60,298 nucleotides of DNA from Trebouxia sp. TZW2008. Lineage: Eukaryota > Chlorophyta > Trebouxiophyceae > Trebouxiales > Trebouxiaceae. The DNA lies in assembly GCA_002118135.1 (NCBI GenBank), contig BDIU01000077.1:1-60298 (forward strand), given 5' to 3'. Below the pieces are notes generated by a model. The model saw nothing but the letters and a program-made list of their open reading frames with translations. It was not told the DNA's origin and did not search any database. The translations under genes and the position numbers were made by a program. Positions 1-11,800 of the stretch are shown here, one piece after another (position 1 is the first letter of the stretch; each line of letters begins with the position of its first letter).

Positions 1-1617
1 CACAGACTTGCTTGAACATGCACATGTACTGGAGTGGTGCAAAACTTTCTGGGGGGACTGTACGATCAGGAAACAAGCGTTGAACCTAGCTTCATTTGAG
101 CAGGGTGGTCAACTGGGCAGGGCATGCTAGCTGACCTTTTTCTTGACAGCAAAAGGATGATTGTCTGGCAGCTCCACCTGGTCCAAATCCAGCCTGGGTG
201 TGTCTCTGCACATGCAGCGCATTCTGTCATCACATCATAAAGTTTCTTTCAAATCTGTGCGTAAGCGACTATGAGCAACACTGTCCAAGCCTTTTGTACT
301 TGAATGTCAGTCTGTCAGCATGCATATATTCCATGGAAAGTCTGCAAAGCTGGCCAGCGCTTGCTGCATACTGCATACATTTCAGTAGTAGGTTCCCTGC
401 TCATGGTGCAAACCATGCTCAAAGATTGCCCTTGTGCATCCACCATGCTTCCTCTGCATCATTTGTGCCGTTCTATGCTCATATGAAAAAACACAAGAAA
501 AGGAAAGTCTGCGCTGATAGGCATCATAACAAGAGCCTGTGTTTCAAGAGACAGCTCAGGGTTGCTCATGTGTGATAACAAGTTGGAAGTGTGTGAGCCA
601 CACCTTTCTTTGCTGCGCCTTGCACGCGCTGCCTTTATCTGATCATCTGACAGCTCCTCCATTTGCATAGTGTTGACATGCTTCATGATGTCTGCACACA
701 ATCACATGACGCAAGTCTCACCCTCAGCACTCTCAACAAGAGCTGTCTTTCTGCATGCTGTATGATGTCTGCATCCATTCACATGCTTGCAGTCACCGGG
801 ACCGAATGCACAATGTGCACATGGTCAAGCGCATTGTCAAGACAGGACCAGAAGCACAAGTCATACAGTAACCTCTCTTTTTAAGGACAGGTGATAAGGA
901 CACTCGATGTACAGACTTTCTCTCAATACAATGCAATACAATTGGTAACCAATCAAGGCATTGTGACTGCAGTGGCACCTCTGGGTCAGGACAATTTGAT
1001 GTAAGGACAATTTTCTCGGGCATCAAAGCAGTTGACACAAAGAAAAAGCACTGTACAGAACATCAGGTGACACCCACGGCAACTTGATCTTGGGCACAAG
1101 CCACAGCATCACTGCAGTGCAAGCATGACATGCCTTTGTAGTATGGATCGCCTCTGTTGATGCCTTTCTCTTCTGACACAAGTCCTCTAGACACCAAGCC
1201 ATTGACAGACCTGCATGTATGCACAGCACGTGATATTGCACCGACTGACAGGTAAGCCCAGACCCAGCTGTGAACGTCTCACCCTCTGCCCTGAATCTTT
1301 CTGAAGATGCGGAAAAAGGTGTATGCCACAAAGACAGCTCCTGGAACAACTACATACAACGGGAGGGAGCGTTTCTGCACAATTGGCGCAGGACTTGGAT
1401 CAATTGCTTGTTGGACCTCTGGCTCATAATGCTGTTGGTACTCCTGCTCATAGTCCTGCTCCATGTCCTGGTCGTAGCTCTTCGATCGCTTGCGAGCAAA
1501 GGTGGTCTGCTGACATCTCTGCTTGTGCTGCGTCGGCCTAGCGCAGTGCTTGATGTTTGCGTGTAGTGATGATCGCTGATGTTTAGGGAGAGTCCAGCTG
1601 GTCGCACTTGCGAGCAT
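1..1617 (-). CDS. Putative plastid single-span membrane protein, partial at left edge
   Basis: Not recognised as a named family. The first coding block starts at ATG 1617 and reads to about 1283. It opens with a Ser/Thr/Arg/Gln-rich stretch of about 40 residues that resembles a chloroplast transit peptide, followed by a Gln/Glu/Tyr-rich segment and one hydrophobic span (LYVVVPGAVFVAYTFF) with a basic flank (RIFRKIQGR). The frame reaches a stop at 1279, but a good GTGAGA donor lies at the same place. Two further minus-strand blocks look coding and agree in phase with each other: 604-691 (MEELSDDQIKAARARRSKER) and 136-205 (DTPRLDLDQVELPDNHPF). The phase from the first block to 604-691 does not fit directly, so either an exon in 1054-1280 is missing from the model or the gene ends at 1279. 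The 3' end lies beyond position 1. The ATG is 281 bp from the divergent start at 1899, suggesting a shared promoter region. Confidence 0.5.
866..1053 (+). mobile_element. pogo/Tigger-like MITE copy 1
   Basis: The element is about 188 bp, starts CAGTAACCTCTC and ends in a diverged complement of that sequence before ACTG, with a TA dinucleotide on each side. The interior carries repeated AAGGACA words. It is homologous to the copies at 12208, 33012 and 23326. No ORF is present, so it is non-autonomous. Confidence 0.7.
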
Positions 1618-1898
1618 GTCTGCGCTGTTATGTCAAAAGAGCTTTCGCTGGATCACTCAGATGCCGCGAATCAATTGCGCGACTGTTAGCATCGGAAGTG
1701 GTCCGCAAGAGAGGCCTATCAGCTGCTGACGAAGGCACAAAGCCTTGATGCTCCAATTTGCTGGAGGTGTTCGACCACGTCTTGGCGTTCAAGGCGCGAT
1801 CAAGGCGCGACTTTGAGCTCAGCTCTTGCTCCGAAACCAACGCAGAGTGTTGTGAGTTTGCACTCCGGCTCGCGTTTGCCATCGCTTGAACTTTCAAT
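1618..1898. promoter_or_regulatory. Divergent intergenic promoter region
   Basis: This 281-bp gap separates the minus-strand ATG at 1617 from the plus-strand ATG at 1899. It must hold both 5' UTRs and core promoters. It is richer in CpG-containing words than the intronic sequence around it. No TATA box or named motif could be assigned. Confidence 0.4.
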
Positions 1899-4807
1899 AT
1901 GGGCGAGGAGATAGATCGTAAGGTGGACCTTGTGCGCATTCCAAGGTGCACTGAGCAACCGTACTGTCTGATGACTTGCAAGGGACAAACAAGCGGTTTT
2001 GCCTGAAGTCTGGTGCGTTGCAGGCAAGAACAGGTCTTCGAAAGGGAGCAAATCTTTGGGAGAGACGCTGCTTCGGTTTTCCCCACTGAGAACAAGAAGG
2101 CAGCAGCTGAAGCAGCGGAAGCGCTGAAAACAAAGTTAGGAGCAAATCGCTTCATCTCAGAAACTGAGGTACTGCAACAGATGCTGCATGAGTCTGACCT
2201 CCGTCTTACCCCGACGGCTGCACTGACATACCTGCATTACAGTTTGATGCCGTACGTACACCCGTACGAGCACGTTATCGGTGTCGCTGCGATCTTGATT
2301 GCACCCTCCTGTTGTGAGCAGATACAAAAGTTACAAGAAGAGTATGGCGCCAATACTGAGGGGTCAGAGCCTGTCAAGCCCCTGGCTCACATCCTGCTGG
2401 AAGCAAAGCAAGCCAAAGACGAGGCATTCCAGAACCAGTGGACACAGATGAAGCAAGGTGACCTGCACATACAGACATGGGCATTGTGTCTTCCAAGGCC
2501 TGCAAGTCTTCCAACGCCTGCAAGCTGCCTTGCCCATGTCATGCATCATGTGGCCAAAACATCTTTTTGTGTTGTTGTATGCTGTTCACTGGATGGCTCT
2601 GTGTCACTGATGCTGCTCTGCTATGACAACTTTCTGTTGCTCAAGTTTGGACGGTCCAACATGCATGTTCACAGCAGAATTGCCTTGTCTCTCTGGCTAA
2701 GCAGATCCAGTTTGCACAGTTGGCTGGCCTATCTGCACCCTTGTTCCCGTGTTTTATATGCGCCTCTTCCACCATATCTCCATGTCATCAATCCTGCACA
2801 CCTCACATATCAGTGAAGTCTGACAAGCTCCAGTCAGCAGATGCCGCAACATGCAAGATGGGCCACATCTGATCTTTTTGCAGGCAAGAACAGGCCACTT
2901 GACGAGGACGAGGTCAAGTTTGTGGACTCCATTGAGTCTGCAACCCGAGAGAGGGAACAAGCGCAGCGTAAGCAGGAGACAGACGCCCTTGAGGCCTACC
3001 AGCTGGTACCTTCCCACTCCTACTGACTTGTGTCCAATTTCAATAACAGTAACGATAATAATCATCATTACACCTTCCAGCGCATGTGCTAGGTGTGTGT
3101 GGCCCAAGTCCTGTCTTGCCAAGCAGGCTTGTTTTGAACGTCTTTTCAAGGATGTCTGATATAGAACATCTGAAAGTCACACAAAGCAATGCCTTCAGTT
3201 TTGCCTGCCTGCCAATCGACAGTCTGTTGACACTGTGCTGCCTGTCAAACGACAGCTAGTGATAGTAGCTTAGCCATGCTCTTGGAGAAGACGCCCTGGA
3301 GGGCTGACAGCTGGTGTTCCTTCAGTCCTGCTGTCCTTTGCATCTTGTCAGACGACGATCTGTTGCAGCAGCTCACGTAGTCTTCAGAGGGCAAGCTCAC
3401 ATTGGGGCTGTTGGCCTTGCCTGCATGCAACATCCACATTGGGGCTGTTGCCCTTGCCTGCATGCAACCTCCACATCCAGCTGTTGCTGCTGTGTCAATG
3501 CCTTCACAAATTCAGGCAATAACCATCCTGCAATCTGCGATGCATACAGGCGTAATTGTTGCCTACCTCGCATTTGTGCGGGCACAGGTATCGATCATTC
3601 AATCAATTTATCAATCTGAGATGCATCTGGTTTGCTGCCTGTCTCTGTGCAGCTATGTTGTGCGTCCTCTGGTCTGGTTTGATGATACCTTGTGTCAGGC
3701 ATCTGGCATAATTTGCACTTGCATAAATCCGCCTCAGCTATACTTCCACACTCAACAGACACGGTTCTTGACACATCAGACTTCTTTTTTTGACCAAAGA
3801 GCAACCCCACAAGAACTAACTCACTAAATGGTCGGCAGATTTTGTGCACGACACAATATAAGGCGACCTTGCTGTCGCGAATAAAAGCACAGGAGCTGAC
3901 ACATGCTCTCGCACATCTCTGAACTGTATAGGCTGTGAGAATTGCAGACTTGTTGCATAGTGCAATATCACAAGAGCTGATGCATCAACTCCTACATTTC
4001 TGCTGCATAGGTCATGAGAGCTGCAATATTGCTGAGCAGCGCAACAGCAGAAGAACTGAAACATTCCTACATTGTGTCCTGTGCGCTGTACAGGCTGTCA
4101 TAGCTGCAGCCGAGGCGCGACAGCCGCCTGCTGATTCTGTTTATGAGTCCTCATTATCTAAGCCCAGTCAGAAACCCATTGGTCCCAAAATGCCATCCAC
4201 AACACTAAAGACAGCAAAAGCAAAACCAATCTTTATCAAGAAGCGAGCCTCAGCAGACCCAACAGCTGCTTTTGATCAGGTAACAACAATTGTCTGTGAT
4301 GTGGTAACAGTTCCGGCCAAGTAACAAGACCTGCAGAAACTACAGTATCTCATCAGACCCCAACTACTTCCAATATCGCAAGTCTGACTGTATCAGATTT
4401 GTGCTTGGCTGAGCAGGCTGTGGGCAACAAATGTTACAGAAGTGCAAGGCACATATCCACAAGTGAAATTGGCGCTGACTTGCATTGTTTTAATGCAGAG
4501 CACCGCAGAGCCTGCCAGCAAGCAGGTACGGCTGTCACGTGAAGAACTCCCTGTTCCTGGCAGTCAGAATGCAGCGCTTCTGAGTACGGCAGAGCATCAC
4601 AGCCTAGACACTTCTGATGGTGGTGAGCAAACGGCATCAGACCCAGCTCAGAAAGATGGAGCCACGGTAGAGGCATCACAGGCAGTGAAAGTTAGTAGGG
4701 AAGGACAAGATATTGTCTCGACATCTCTGCCAAAGCCAGAAGGCAGTAAAAGCTTGTCCACTTTTCTTGCTGACTATGGGAGTGACAGTGACGATGATCA
4801 CGGCTGA
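1899..4807 (+). CDS. NIP30/FAM192A (PSME3IP1)-family nuclear protein
   Basis: Six exons keep phase throughout: 1899-1945, 2024-2168, 2322-2457, 2884-3005, 4094-4279 and 4499-4807, giving 314 residues. The family hallmarks are in order: a FISETE start to the domain, a Gln/Lys-rich helix (LLEAKQAKDEAFQNQW), then the signature GKNRPLDEDEVKFVDSIES, which matches the RGLDEDE block of NIP30 proteins. The C-terminus ends LADYGSDSDDDHG, like the acidic GSDSD end of animal members. In animals the family member binds the proteasome activator PSME3 in the nucleus; that role is only inferred here. The first exon (MGEEIDRKVDLVRIPR) is the least certain part, and it was chosen because its phase fits and no ATG lies nearer in frame. 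Intron 4 carries decayed copies of the neighbouring exon edges and a dispersed repeat. Confidence 0.85.
3049..3128 (-). repeat. Short dispersed repeat B, copy 1
   Basis: About 80 bp, the reverse complement of the segments at 44696 and 50529. Shared core words are CCTGGCGGGA, then ACTTG, then the palindromic AGCACATGTGCT, followed by a tail rich in ATT. It lies in intron 4 of the NIP30-like gene. Confidence 0.6.
3290..4031 (+). repeat. Decayed exon-edge copies in intron 4 of the NIP30-like gene
   Basis: Positions 3290-3319 repeat the 3' edge of exon 4 (GACGCCCT..GAGG..CAGCTGGT) with an in-frame TGA. Positions 3917-3951 and 4001-4031 repeat the acceptor region of exon 5 (CTGTACAGGCTGTCATAGC). 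Copies of the 3' edge lie downstream of that exon and copies of the acceptor lie upstream of the working acceptor. Confidence 0.55.
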
Positions 4808-4858
4808 GTACAATTGAGTGTGCTGCATGTTTATTGCTGTTCATGTCAACAGTTGCGT

Positions 4859-4863
4859 TGTAA
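4859..4863 (+). terminator. TGTAA poly(A) signal
   Basis: TGTAA, the chlorophyte polyadenylation signal, lies 52 bp after the NIP30-like stop codon. The extended word TGTAAACTTTT also occurs after the GDH stop. Confidence 0.5.
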
Positions 4864-5558
4864 ACTTTTCTGCCAAGTTGGCATTATGCAATTGACATAG
4901 GTCTGTGCCGTTGCTATCAGTAGACATAGGCATTCAAACACAAACTGTTACAAGCAAGGAACACAAAAGTGTGTTTCAAAACTGTGTGATGAGAGGACTG
5001 TGAAAAGCTTCATTGCCCCCCAGCTGATCAGGGAGTCGCTTGAAGGGACTGTTGATATCTGCTTGCTGAAATGGTCCTGCATGTCACAAGATAGGTGCGC
5101 AGCTTGCTGCATCGTGCTGGGCTGCCCAGGTGCCTGGGAGGCCTCTGTCTCATCATTAAATGAACAACTGATGTTTATGTGTCTCGTGGGTATTTGGCAG
5201 CATGGGTTTGACGGCTTTTGACCGATCATTCGGCGCGCACATTGTTTGTACAGCCAAGACTGTATTGCTGCAGCAGCAGCTAAACAAAGACATGCATCAA
5301 GGCAGTGTCTAGCAAAGCTGTGGCACAAGCAAGCGTGAGAGTCGCTGTACAAGGCCAGGCTCACATCATTAGTCAGTATGATTGCTTACTAATAGCAATT
5401 TGAACTGAGGCTTCCAACAACTCCCCTGGATCAGGTAGCTTTGCGCAGGCTTTGCATGCTGAACGCAGGCATAGACACAGCTCGGACAGGTTGCAGGACA
5501 GTGTGCTTGGTCATTTGAGCCTGTTGTTCCTGGTCTGTCCCCTTCTTTTTTGAACAAA
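4864..5558. other. Intergenic region
   Basis: About 0.7 kb between the NIP30-like poly(A) signal and the next start. No supported ORF, repeat family or RNA gene was seen. The last 100-200 bp presumably hold the promoter of the Cys-rich gene. Confidence 0.4.
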
Positions 5559-8354
5559 ATGTTCGGCAATCAGTCGCAGTTCAAGCAGCAGAAGTATCAG
5601 CAGTTTGAAGTACGCAAGACAGGATACGGACAGACATGGAACACAGAGCTCAAGACAGCATGTTGTGCAGACCCCGGATGTAAGTCGTCATAAGCTATGT
5701 CCCTTGACTAGCTTGTGTAGCAACCAAACAGATCTGACATGTGTTTCTGTATGCAGACTGCCTTCTGGCAGCGTGTTGGTACGTTTCGACTGAATGCAGT
5801 ATGAGCCATAGCTTGCAGACAGCCAGTTTTGTTCTTGCTCATCTCAGCCTTGCTTGTGCAGTCCAAATTGTGTGTCTTACCTGCTGCGAAAGCAGCTGAT
5901 CTATAATGACATGACCAGGTGACACTCAACGTTTTGAAAAAGAAGCCTGCTCAGGAGCATGCATTTGTGCATTCACCTGCTTTCTTATAGAAACGAACAT
6001 CATGGACTGATACAATTCCTTTCAGGACGATGCAACTGACCTTGATGCTGCAGATATGTCTGCTGCAACGGAGACTGCCCTTGTTCTGGCAGAATGGCTG
6101 AGCAGAGTTGCCCTGAGTTCTGCCTTTGCTTGGAGGTACAGCGATGTTCCCCTGTAACAACTGCTTTTCCCAAAAAGAGAAAGATGTTCTGATACAAATT
6201 CGGCCTTACTCAGAAATACAATGCAGTCAAAGTGAAGTCGTTGAGTCCCAAATTTGCCGTTCTTACATTGGAAAAGGTCGTTGAATTGCTTGTCCTTATA
6301 CAAAGACACATTTCTACTGTGTTTGCTGGCATATGCAGCCATATTTGACGCAACACAGACTGCCATGCTTGATTTGTGACTGCTGCTCCCTGCAGGTCTT
6401 CTTTTGCTTCACTCAAAGTGTGGCATCCACCAGATGGGCCATCCAGGATCAGCAGCGCATCATGAACACGCCTTGTGACAACTGCTTGATTGGCACCATG
6501 GTCTTCTGTCAGTACCTGGCATGCCTGTGTGACATTGCAGCCTGCCTGTCTGGCAGTCAGGAGCTGGCAGAGATTGCGCACATCATTGACAACATTGCGC
6601 AAATCATCTGGTGCTCGTAAGTCTCCTCTTGAGCATGAGGGCTTATCAAATGACAGCAAGCGGTCAACTTCATTGGTTGAGGAGTCATGTAGTGCCACTG
6701 ATAGCATCTGATACTAAGCATGCTGACTGTATCATTTGTTGCTTGTCTGAAGGACACTTTTGGCAGCATTTCAAGTTGTCTGCTGGGGTTCAGGGGCTTT
6801 TCAAACAGTCAAATTTATTGCCTCATGTGTCATGTATCTGCCACCGGTATTATCTTACATTGAGCGTGCTGACTGTCTCACCTGTTGAAAGTCTGAAGCA
6901 GACTTTTGGCAGCAACTGGAGTCTCTAAATGGGCAAGAGCGCCTTTCGCTGACAGCAAGCAGTCCAGTATGTTGCCTTAGCGCAGCTTGTCACTGCCAAT
7001 GCTAGCAGCTTATAGCCAGCATGCAGACTGTATCACCTGTTACTTGTCAGAAGCAGACCCTTGCCAGGCACATGCCTTGCCACCATCAGCTAATACTGAA
7101 ACACTGGATGGCATGCATTCGAGCATTGTATTGCCTTGCAGGGTGTGCGCTTGCATGCAGACTCAGCACAAGGTGCAGCTTGACGCTCGTGACAAGGGGC
7201 AGGGTCCAGCAGGCCCCCCACAAGGGCCTTACCAGGTGGCCCTGCACTCCATGTTCAGTTGACATCCCGGCGCATCATTGCAACGCCAGCTGTATCTGCA
7301 ACACATTGCGCAGCCTTGCAAGCTTGATGACAGGGGTTGTTGTGTAGTCCTGCCCTTGCCTGCTATCATGTACATTTGTACAATAGATAGCTATGTGCAC
7401 TTCAAATGCTTGACGCATTAGGATCCCTTTGGGTAAACAGCTATAACCATGCGCTGCTAGTGCCGGCAGCCAAGTATATTGGCTGTGCTTGAGCTTTGCT
7501 GCATCACTGTGCCTTACATGCAGCAGAGCATCAACGTTGACAAGTTGCAATGATGTCATGCCAATGCAAGCAGCATTATAGTGTCATGCTGAGCCAGTGC
7601 ACTATTCTGCACTGTCCATTAAATGAGCTGTAGTGACATGCGCTGATAGCAGAGGTGTATGTTCTTCATATGTCAAAGGACTCATCTGCTGCCCCTGTCA
7701 ACATCATACACACATGTGTCACTGCTTTGATAATGGTTGTCTTGCACAATGTCTCTCACTGACACTGTGTTGCACAGGCGCCCATGCAGCAGGCCATTCC
7801 TCCCCCAGGTGTGCAGGGTCAGTACGGCCCAGCCCCTGGCTCTGGCTACCCACCCCAAGGCTACCCCCAGCCCCAGAACACAGGTGTCAATCCGCAAGGA
7901 GGCTACCCAGTCCAGGTATTCCCGCAATAGTCAAGCTGTACACAGAGCACAGTCCAGCTTACACACAATGCTTCTGTGCTTGCGGGCACTGGCCGTTCGT
8001 TGCATTTACACTTCCTATGATGCGTCTGGCATTGAGCACTAGAATTGCTTATCTCCTGAACTTGTGCACACTGCTGTAAGGACACTTGCCAGGCCCAATG
8101 TGGTTGCTTCATCACAGCGGAGTGATGAAGGATTGAGGTGAGGACAGTGTACTTCAGTACAGTCGTTATAACAAGAGCTTGCTGTAGCAACAGGAGCTGA
8201 GTGACTGCAGGGTTATCCTCCAGCCCCACAGGGGTACCCACAGCAACTGCCTGGCTACCCCCCCAAGCAGAATTACCCAACCCAGCAAGGCTACCCACCA
8301 CAGCAAGGCTATCCGCAGCAGCAGCCTTACCCTAGCCAACAAATGTATCGCTAG
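5559..8354 (+). CDS. Cys-rich hydrophobic protein with GYPPQ-rich C-terminal tail
   Basis: I do not recognise a named family. Well-supported exons that agree in phase are 6396-6616, 7142-7235, 7778-7915 and 8211-8354. A likely first exon is 5559-5609 (MFGNQSQFKQQKYQQFE). How it joins 6396 is unresolved; a short exon near 5757-5780 (TAFWQRV) is possible. The core (RWAIQDQQRI, then CDNCLIGTMVFCQYLACLCD and WCSVCACMQTQH) is rich in cysteine and hydrophobic, suggesting membrane association or acylation. The tail has tandem GYPPQ/GYPQQ motifs ending PSQQMYR, of the kind found in annexin-, rhodopsin- and scramblase-type tails. Introns 5610-6395 and 6617-7141 contain repeated blocks. A 20-bp palindrome lies 36 bp after the stop. 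Confidence 0.65.
6650..7075 (+). repeat. Tandem intron blocks in the Cys-rich gene
   Basis: Three diverged blocks share the words GACAGCAAGC, GCTGACTGTATCA, TTGTCTGAAG and CTTTTGGCAGCA. They lie just downstream of the donor at 6617 and look like tandem duplication of intron sequence. Confidence 0.5.
8075..8184. mobile_element. Degenerate pogo/Tigger-like MITE
   Basis: The right end reads GTCGTTATAACAAGAGCTTGCTG followed by TA, which matches the terminal repeat of the MITE family, and TAAGGACAC words lie at the left. The left terminus is too eroded to place. It sits in the last intron of the Cys-rich gene. Confidence 0.4.
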
Positions 8355-8389
8355 AGCAGCCACTACGGACCCTGGTCAAGCAACATATC

Positions 8390-8409
8390 GATATTCCATA
8401 TGGAATATC
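8390..8409. repeat. 20-bp perfect palindrome
   Basis: GATATTCCATATGGAATATC is self-complementary over all 20 bases. It lies 36 bp downstream of the Cys-rich gene stop, within the probable 3' UTR or the spacer before the next gene. Confidence 0.8.
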
Positions 8410-8832
8410 ATGCATGACAATGACTTGGTGAAACCTGATTGCCCATGCCGAATCAATGACTCATGAGCTTGAGAGAATATTCACGCATTTTGAATGGAAA
8501 GCAAGTGTAGCAGTGTGAGGAATTAGCACCTCGCCATCTAGCTAGCAATGCTTTTTATCCCATACGCGCTCTGTAACAGCAAGGCGCAAACTGTCAGTGC
8601 ACAAGCTACTGCCGTGCTGCGCTTACGGACATCTTCGGAGATGCTGACTGTCTGCGTCTCTCGCCGAAAGATTGCATTGAAACCTGGCGCGGGTTTCTGC
8701 AAGCAATTGCTCTCGCTGCTTGAATGCATATAGGGTTTTAAGCTGACTTGCCAGGGTTTACCTATCAGCATGCATGTTGACTGCAGATGCATGCGATGCT
8801 TGCTTACTTCGCAGGGAACGGCGGACATCACT

Positions 8833-11800
8833 ATGTCACAGACGATTTGTTCAGTGCGGTCGCAATGTGTCCTGCACCGACAGACGTGTCTACCATGGCA
8901 AGCTAACGCTCAGCGAAAAGCATGCTGGCATGCACGTCAACTTCGGCCAACAGCTGTTTGCAGAGCTGCATTCGGCACCGTCCCCGCGGGTGCGTCCTTT
9001 CTCGAAGTTTTGCCTTCGTGCTGCATTTGCTGTTGCTTGCCAATTGTGCCCAGCTCTGGCAACAGGATCAGTTCTTGAAACAAACTTGTAGCGATCTCTG
9101 CAGGCAAAGGGCAGCGTGCAGTCCGAGTCGCAGCCGGAAACAGTAACGTTACTCAAATGTTCCGGCCTCCCGGACCAGATCTCCTATATCCTGAGGCTGA
9201 GGAGGCATTTGAGCAACTCGTAGACCTAGCTGAGGGTTGGGAAGTGCAACAGTACCAGGAAGCCATGAACGCACAGTACGTTTATCCATTCCATGGGATG
9301 CCTCAAGTTTTTAGATCCACAAGGGGCATTGCATTAGATATTCGCCATAAGCATCATGTGAAGCCTTTGTTAATGGAGCATTGAATGTGGTGCTGCATGA
9401 CTTTGACCCATGATTTAGGTCAGCACAGGACTGAACTGGCTGTACACAGTTGATTGCTCCACTATCTCTCTAGTTGCACGTGCCGAACCTGTCTAGCACG
9501 CATGTCTAATGAATGGATGATTGAATGATATTGACTCCCATGAGCTTGCTTGACAGATGAACAAGACAAGCAAGCTCATGGGAGTCAATATCATTCAATC
9601 ATCCTTGCTTGCTTGACAGATGAACAAGACAAGCATTTGTCTCTTGCCAACCAGAGATTCACAAAGCACTGGGTGCTGCTGTCAAAGCTGCAACCCCAGG
9701 CTGCATCTATAAACAGAGCCTCCCCTTTTGATGCCTAACAATGCAGACTTTTCTGTTGTTCTTTTCTCACAAAGCATCTCTGACTTCCAGTTCATGTTAT
9801 GCAAGGTATGCAGAAGGCAACCCATACCTTGAGCGCACAGATGCAGCAAATGATTGGCTGAGAGCTGTGATAGAGACCCCTCCTGAGTGGGGCAGGCCTG
9901 ATGAGGGCAACCCCAACCAGCCCCGCCGCCCCCCTGAGTACACACCACCACAGGTTAGTCACAGCATTAGTAGAGCTTACAGTGACCGTAACAGTAAAAA
10001 TGACAGTGACGGTGACGGTGACGGTGACGGTGGCGGTGACGGTGACAGTGGCAGTGGCAGTGAGGCTCCCCCCTTGCCCCCCCCTCCCCTGCCTCTCCCC
10101 CTTGCCTTCCTTCCCCCGTCTGAGGATGACTCCAGGCGCTGTGATCACTCAAACATCAAGTACCTTATGTCAAGTATGTGATATTTTCCTGATCGGCTAT
10201 GACCCCAACAGGCTATGTTGTGTGTCCTGTAGGAACCGTCCCCAGACATTGGCAAGCCATTGCCAGAGTTTGAGGCCCCTGAGAGCCGCACTGCCCCCCA
10301 CATCCCCCCCCCNNCCTGCCCCCCCAATCCCCCCCCCCCCCGCCCTATCATGGTGATCACTTGAACGTCTCCTGCTTATCTGTTGCCTGACAGGACATGT
10401 CATGTGCCGTGCAGGAACCGTCTCCAAACATTGGCAAGCCATTGCCTGAATTTGAGCCCCCTGAGAAGGCCCCCGCTAGCCCCCCCATGCCTGAGGATGA
10501 CCCCATGAGGCCTCTGCCCCCTGAGCAACCAGAGATCCCTCCAAATGAAAAGTAAGAGCCCAAGTCAAATTAATGACTGCATCTTGATTGATTGATCGAT
10601 TCCTGTGCCCGTGCAAACGCGAGGTAGGAATTAGGTGCATCAATGACTGCATCTGGCCCCAAGAAACTTGTCCTTCCTCAGAGTCACCACTGCAGTCAGA
10701 ATGCAACTTGGTTCTGAGTTGCATTGTCTTCACAATCAGTATAACAAGTGTCCTGATTTCAAGACAACACTTTAGTTTGCGCACTTTTTGACTCTGCCTG
10801 CATGTACCGTGAGGATGAAGCAGACAGCTTGCTTGGTCATGTTGTAAGCAGCTTGAAGACCTGTCACAAGAGTCAACAGACATTGCAGCAGCCTGTCAAT
10901 CATGTTAAATTGCCAATGGTATGTAAATACACTTTGTCAGTGTGTTGCTCATGATGAATCAGCCTGGCGAGGCAAGATATGGGCGACACACACCTAACGT
11001 CTGTGCCAAAATAGGTCAGGGAGTATCACTGCTGTTGATTTTATGATCATCAGCAGCATTGTCGTCACTATTGACATCATGTTGTGCAGACTTTGTTGTG
11101 GAGGGCTCATGACAGGACTACCTAGACAGCAGGCACGTAAATCACAATGTTTTTGATGAAGGCGGTGATGACAACTTTCATATTGGTGATGGTGGTAATG
11201 TGCAGCAACCCTTTGCAGAGGGCTCCTGATGATATTCCTGGTAAAAATGAGCCGATACAGCCTCAGCCTTGTGAGGTGTCTCTTAGACAGCCCATGGATG
11301 GGTTCAGCCATTGTCATCAACATCATCAATTTCACCATGATCATCTTCAAATTGATGTCATTTTATGCAGGAACCCATTGCGAAGGGCTCCTGATGAGAT
11401 TGAAAAGGATAAGCCAGGCAAGAGGCCTGATGAACCAACACAGCCTCAGCCTGGAGAGGTGTCTGCTAGAGTGCTCATTGAGGACCTTGAGACTGGGGAG
11501 GAATTCGAGCTTGACGATGAGGAGACAGAGCTGTGAGCATTCTTGCCAATTCCTGCGTGTCCTCACCATAAATCTGCATTGTACCTGTCATGCATGTGTG
11601 CAAGTTAGGCAACTGAACGGCGAACAGGAAATGAAAATGTGAGTTCTCTTGCCATCCAATTCTCTCTGTGCATGTTCTGAATGTTGAACATTCAGCTCAA
11701 ATGAACCCTTCGTGACTGGAATAGCCCAGGAGGCTTGCTCATGTATGTACACATCTGCACAAATCTTATGTGCATGCGGCTACTCTGTGCGCCAAAAGGG

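Noticed and set aside
1628..2155. A 175-codon minus-strand open frame
   Set aside because: It overlaps the promoter gap and exons 1-2 of the NIP30-like gene on the other strand and has no recognisable domain, so it is a shadow frame.
9981..10148. Val/Thr-repeat protein from the GGTGAC tract
   Set aside because: All frames are open because the repeat is a hexanucleotide; the tract starts just after a well-supported donor and is intronic.
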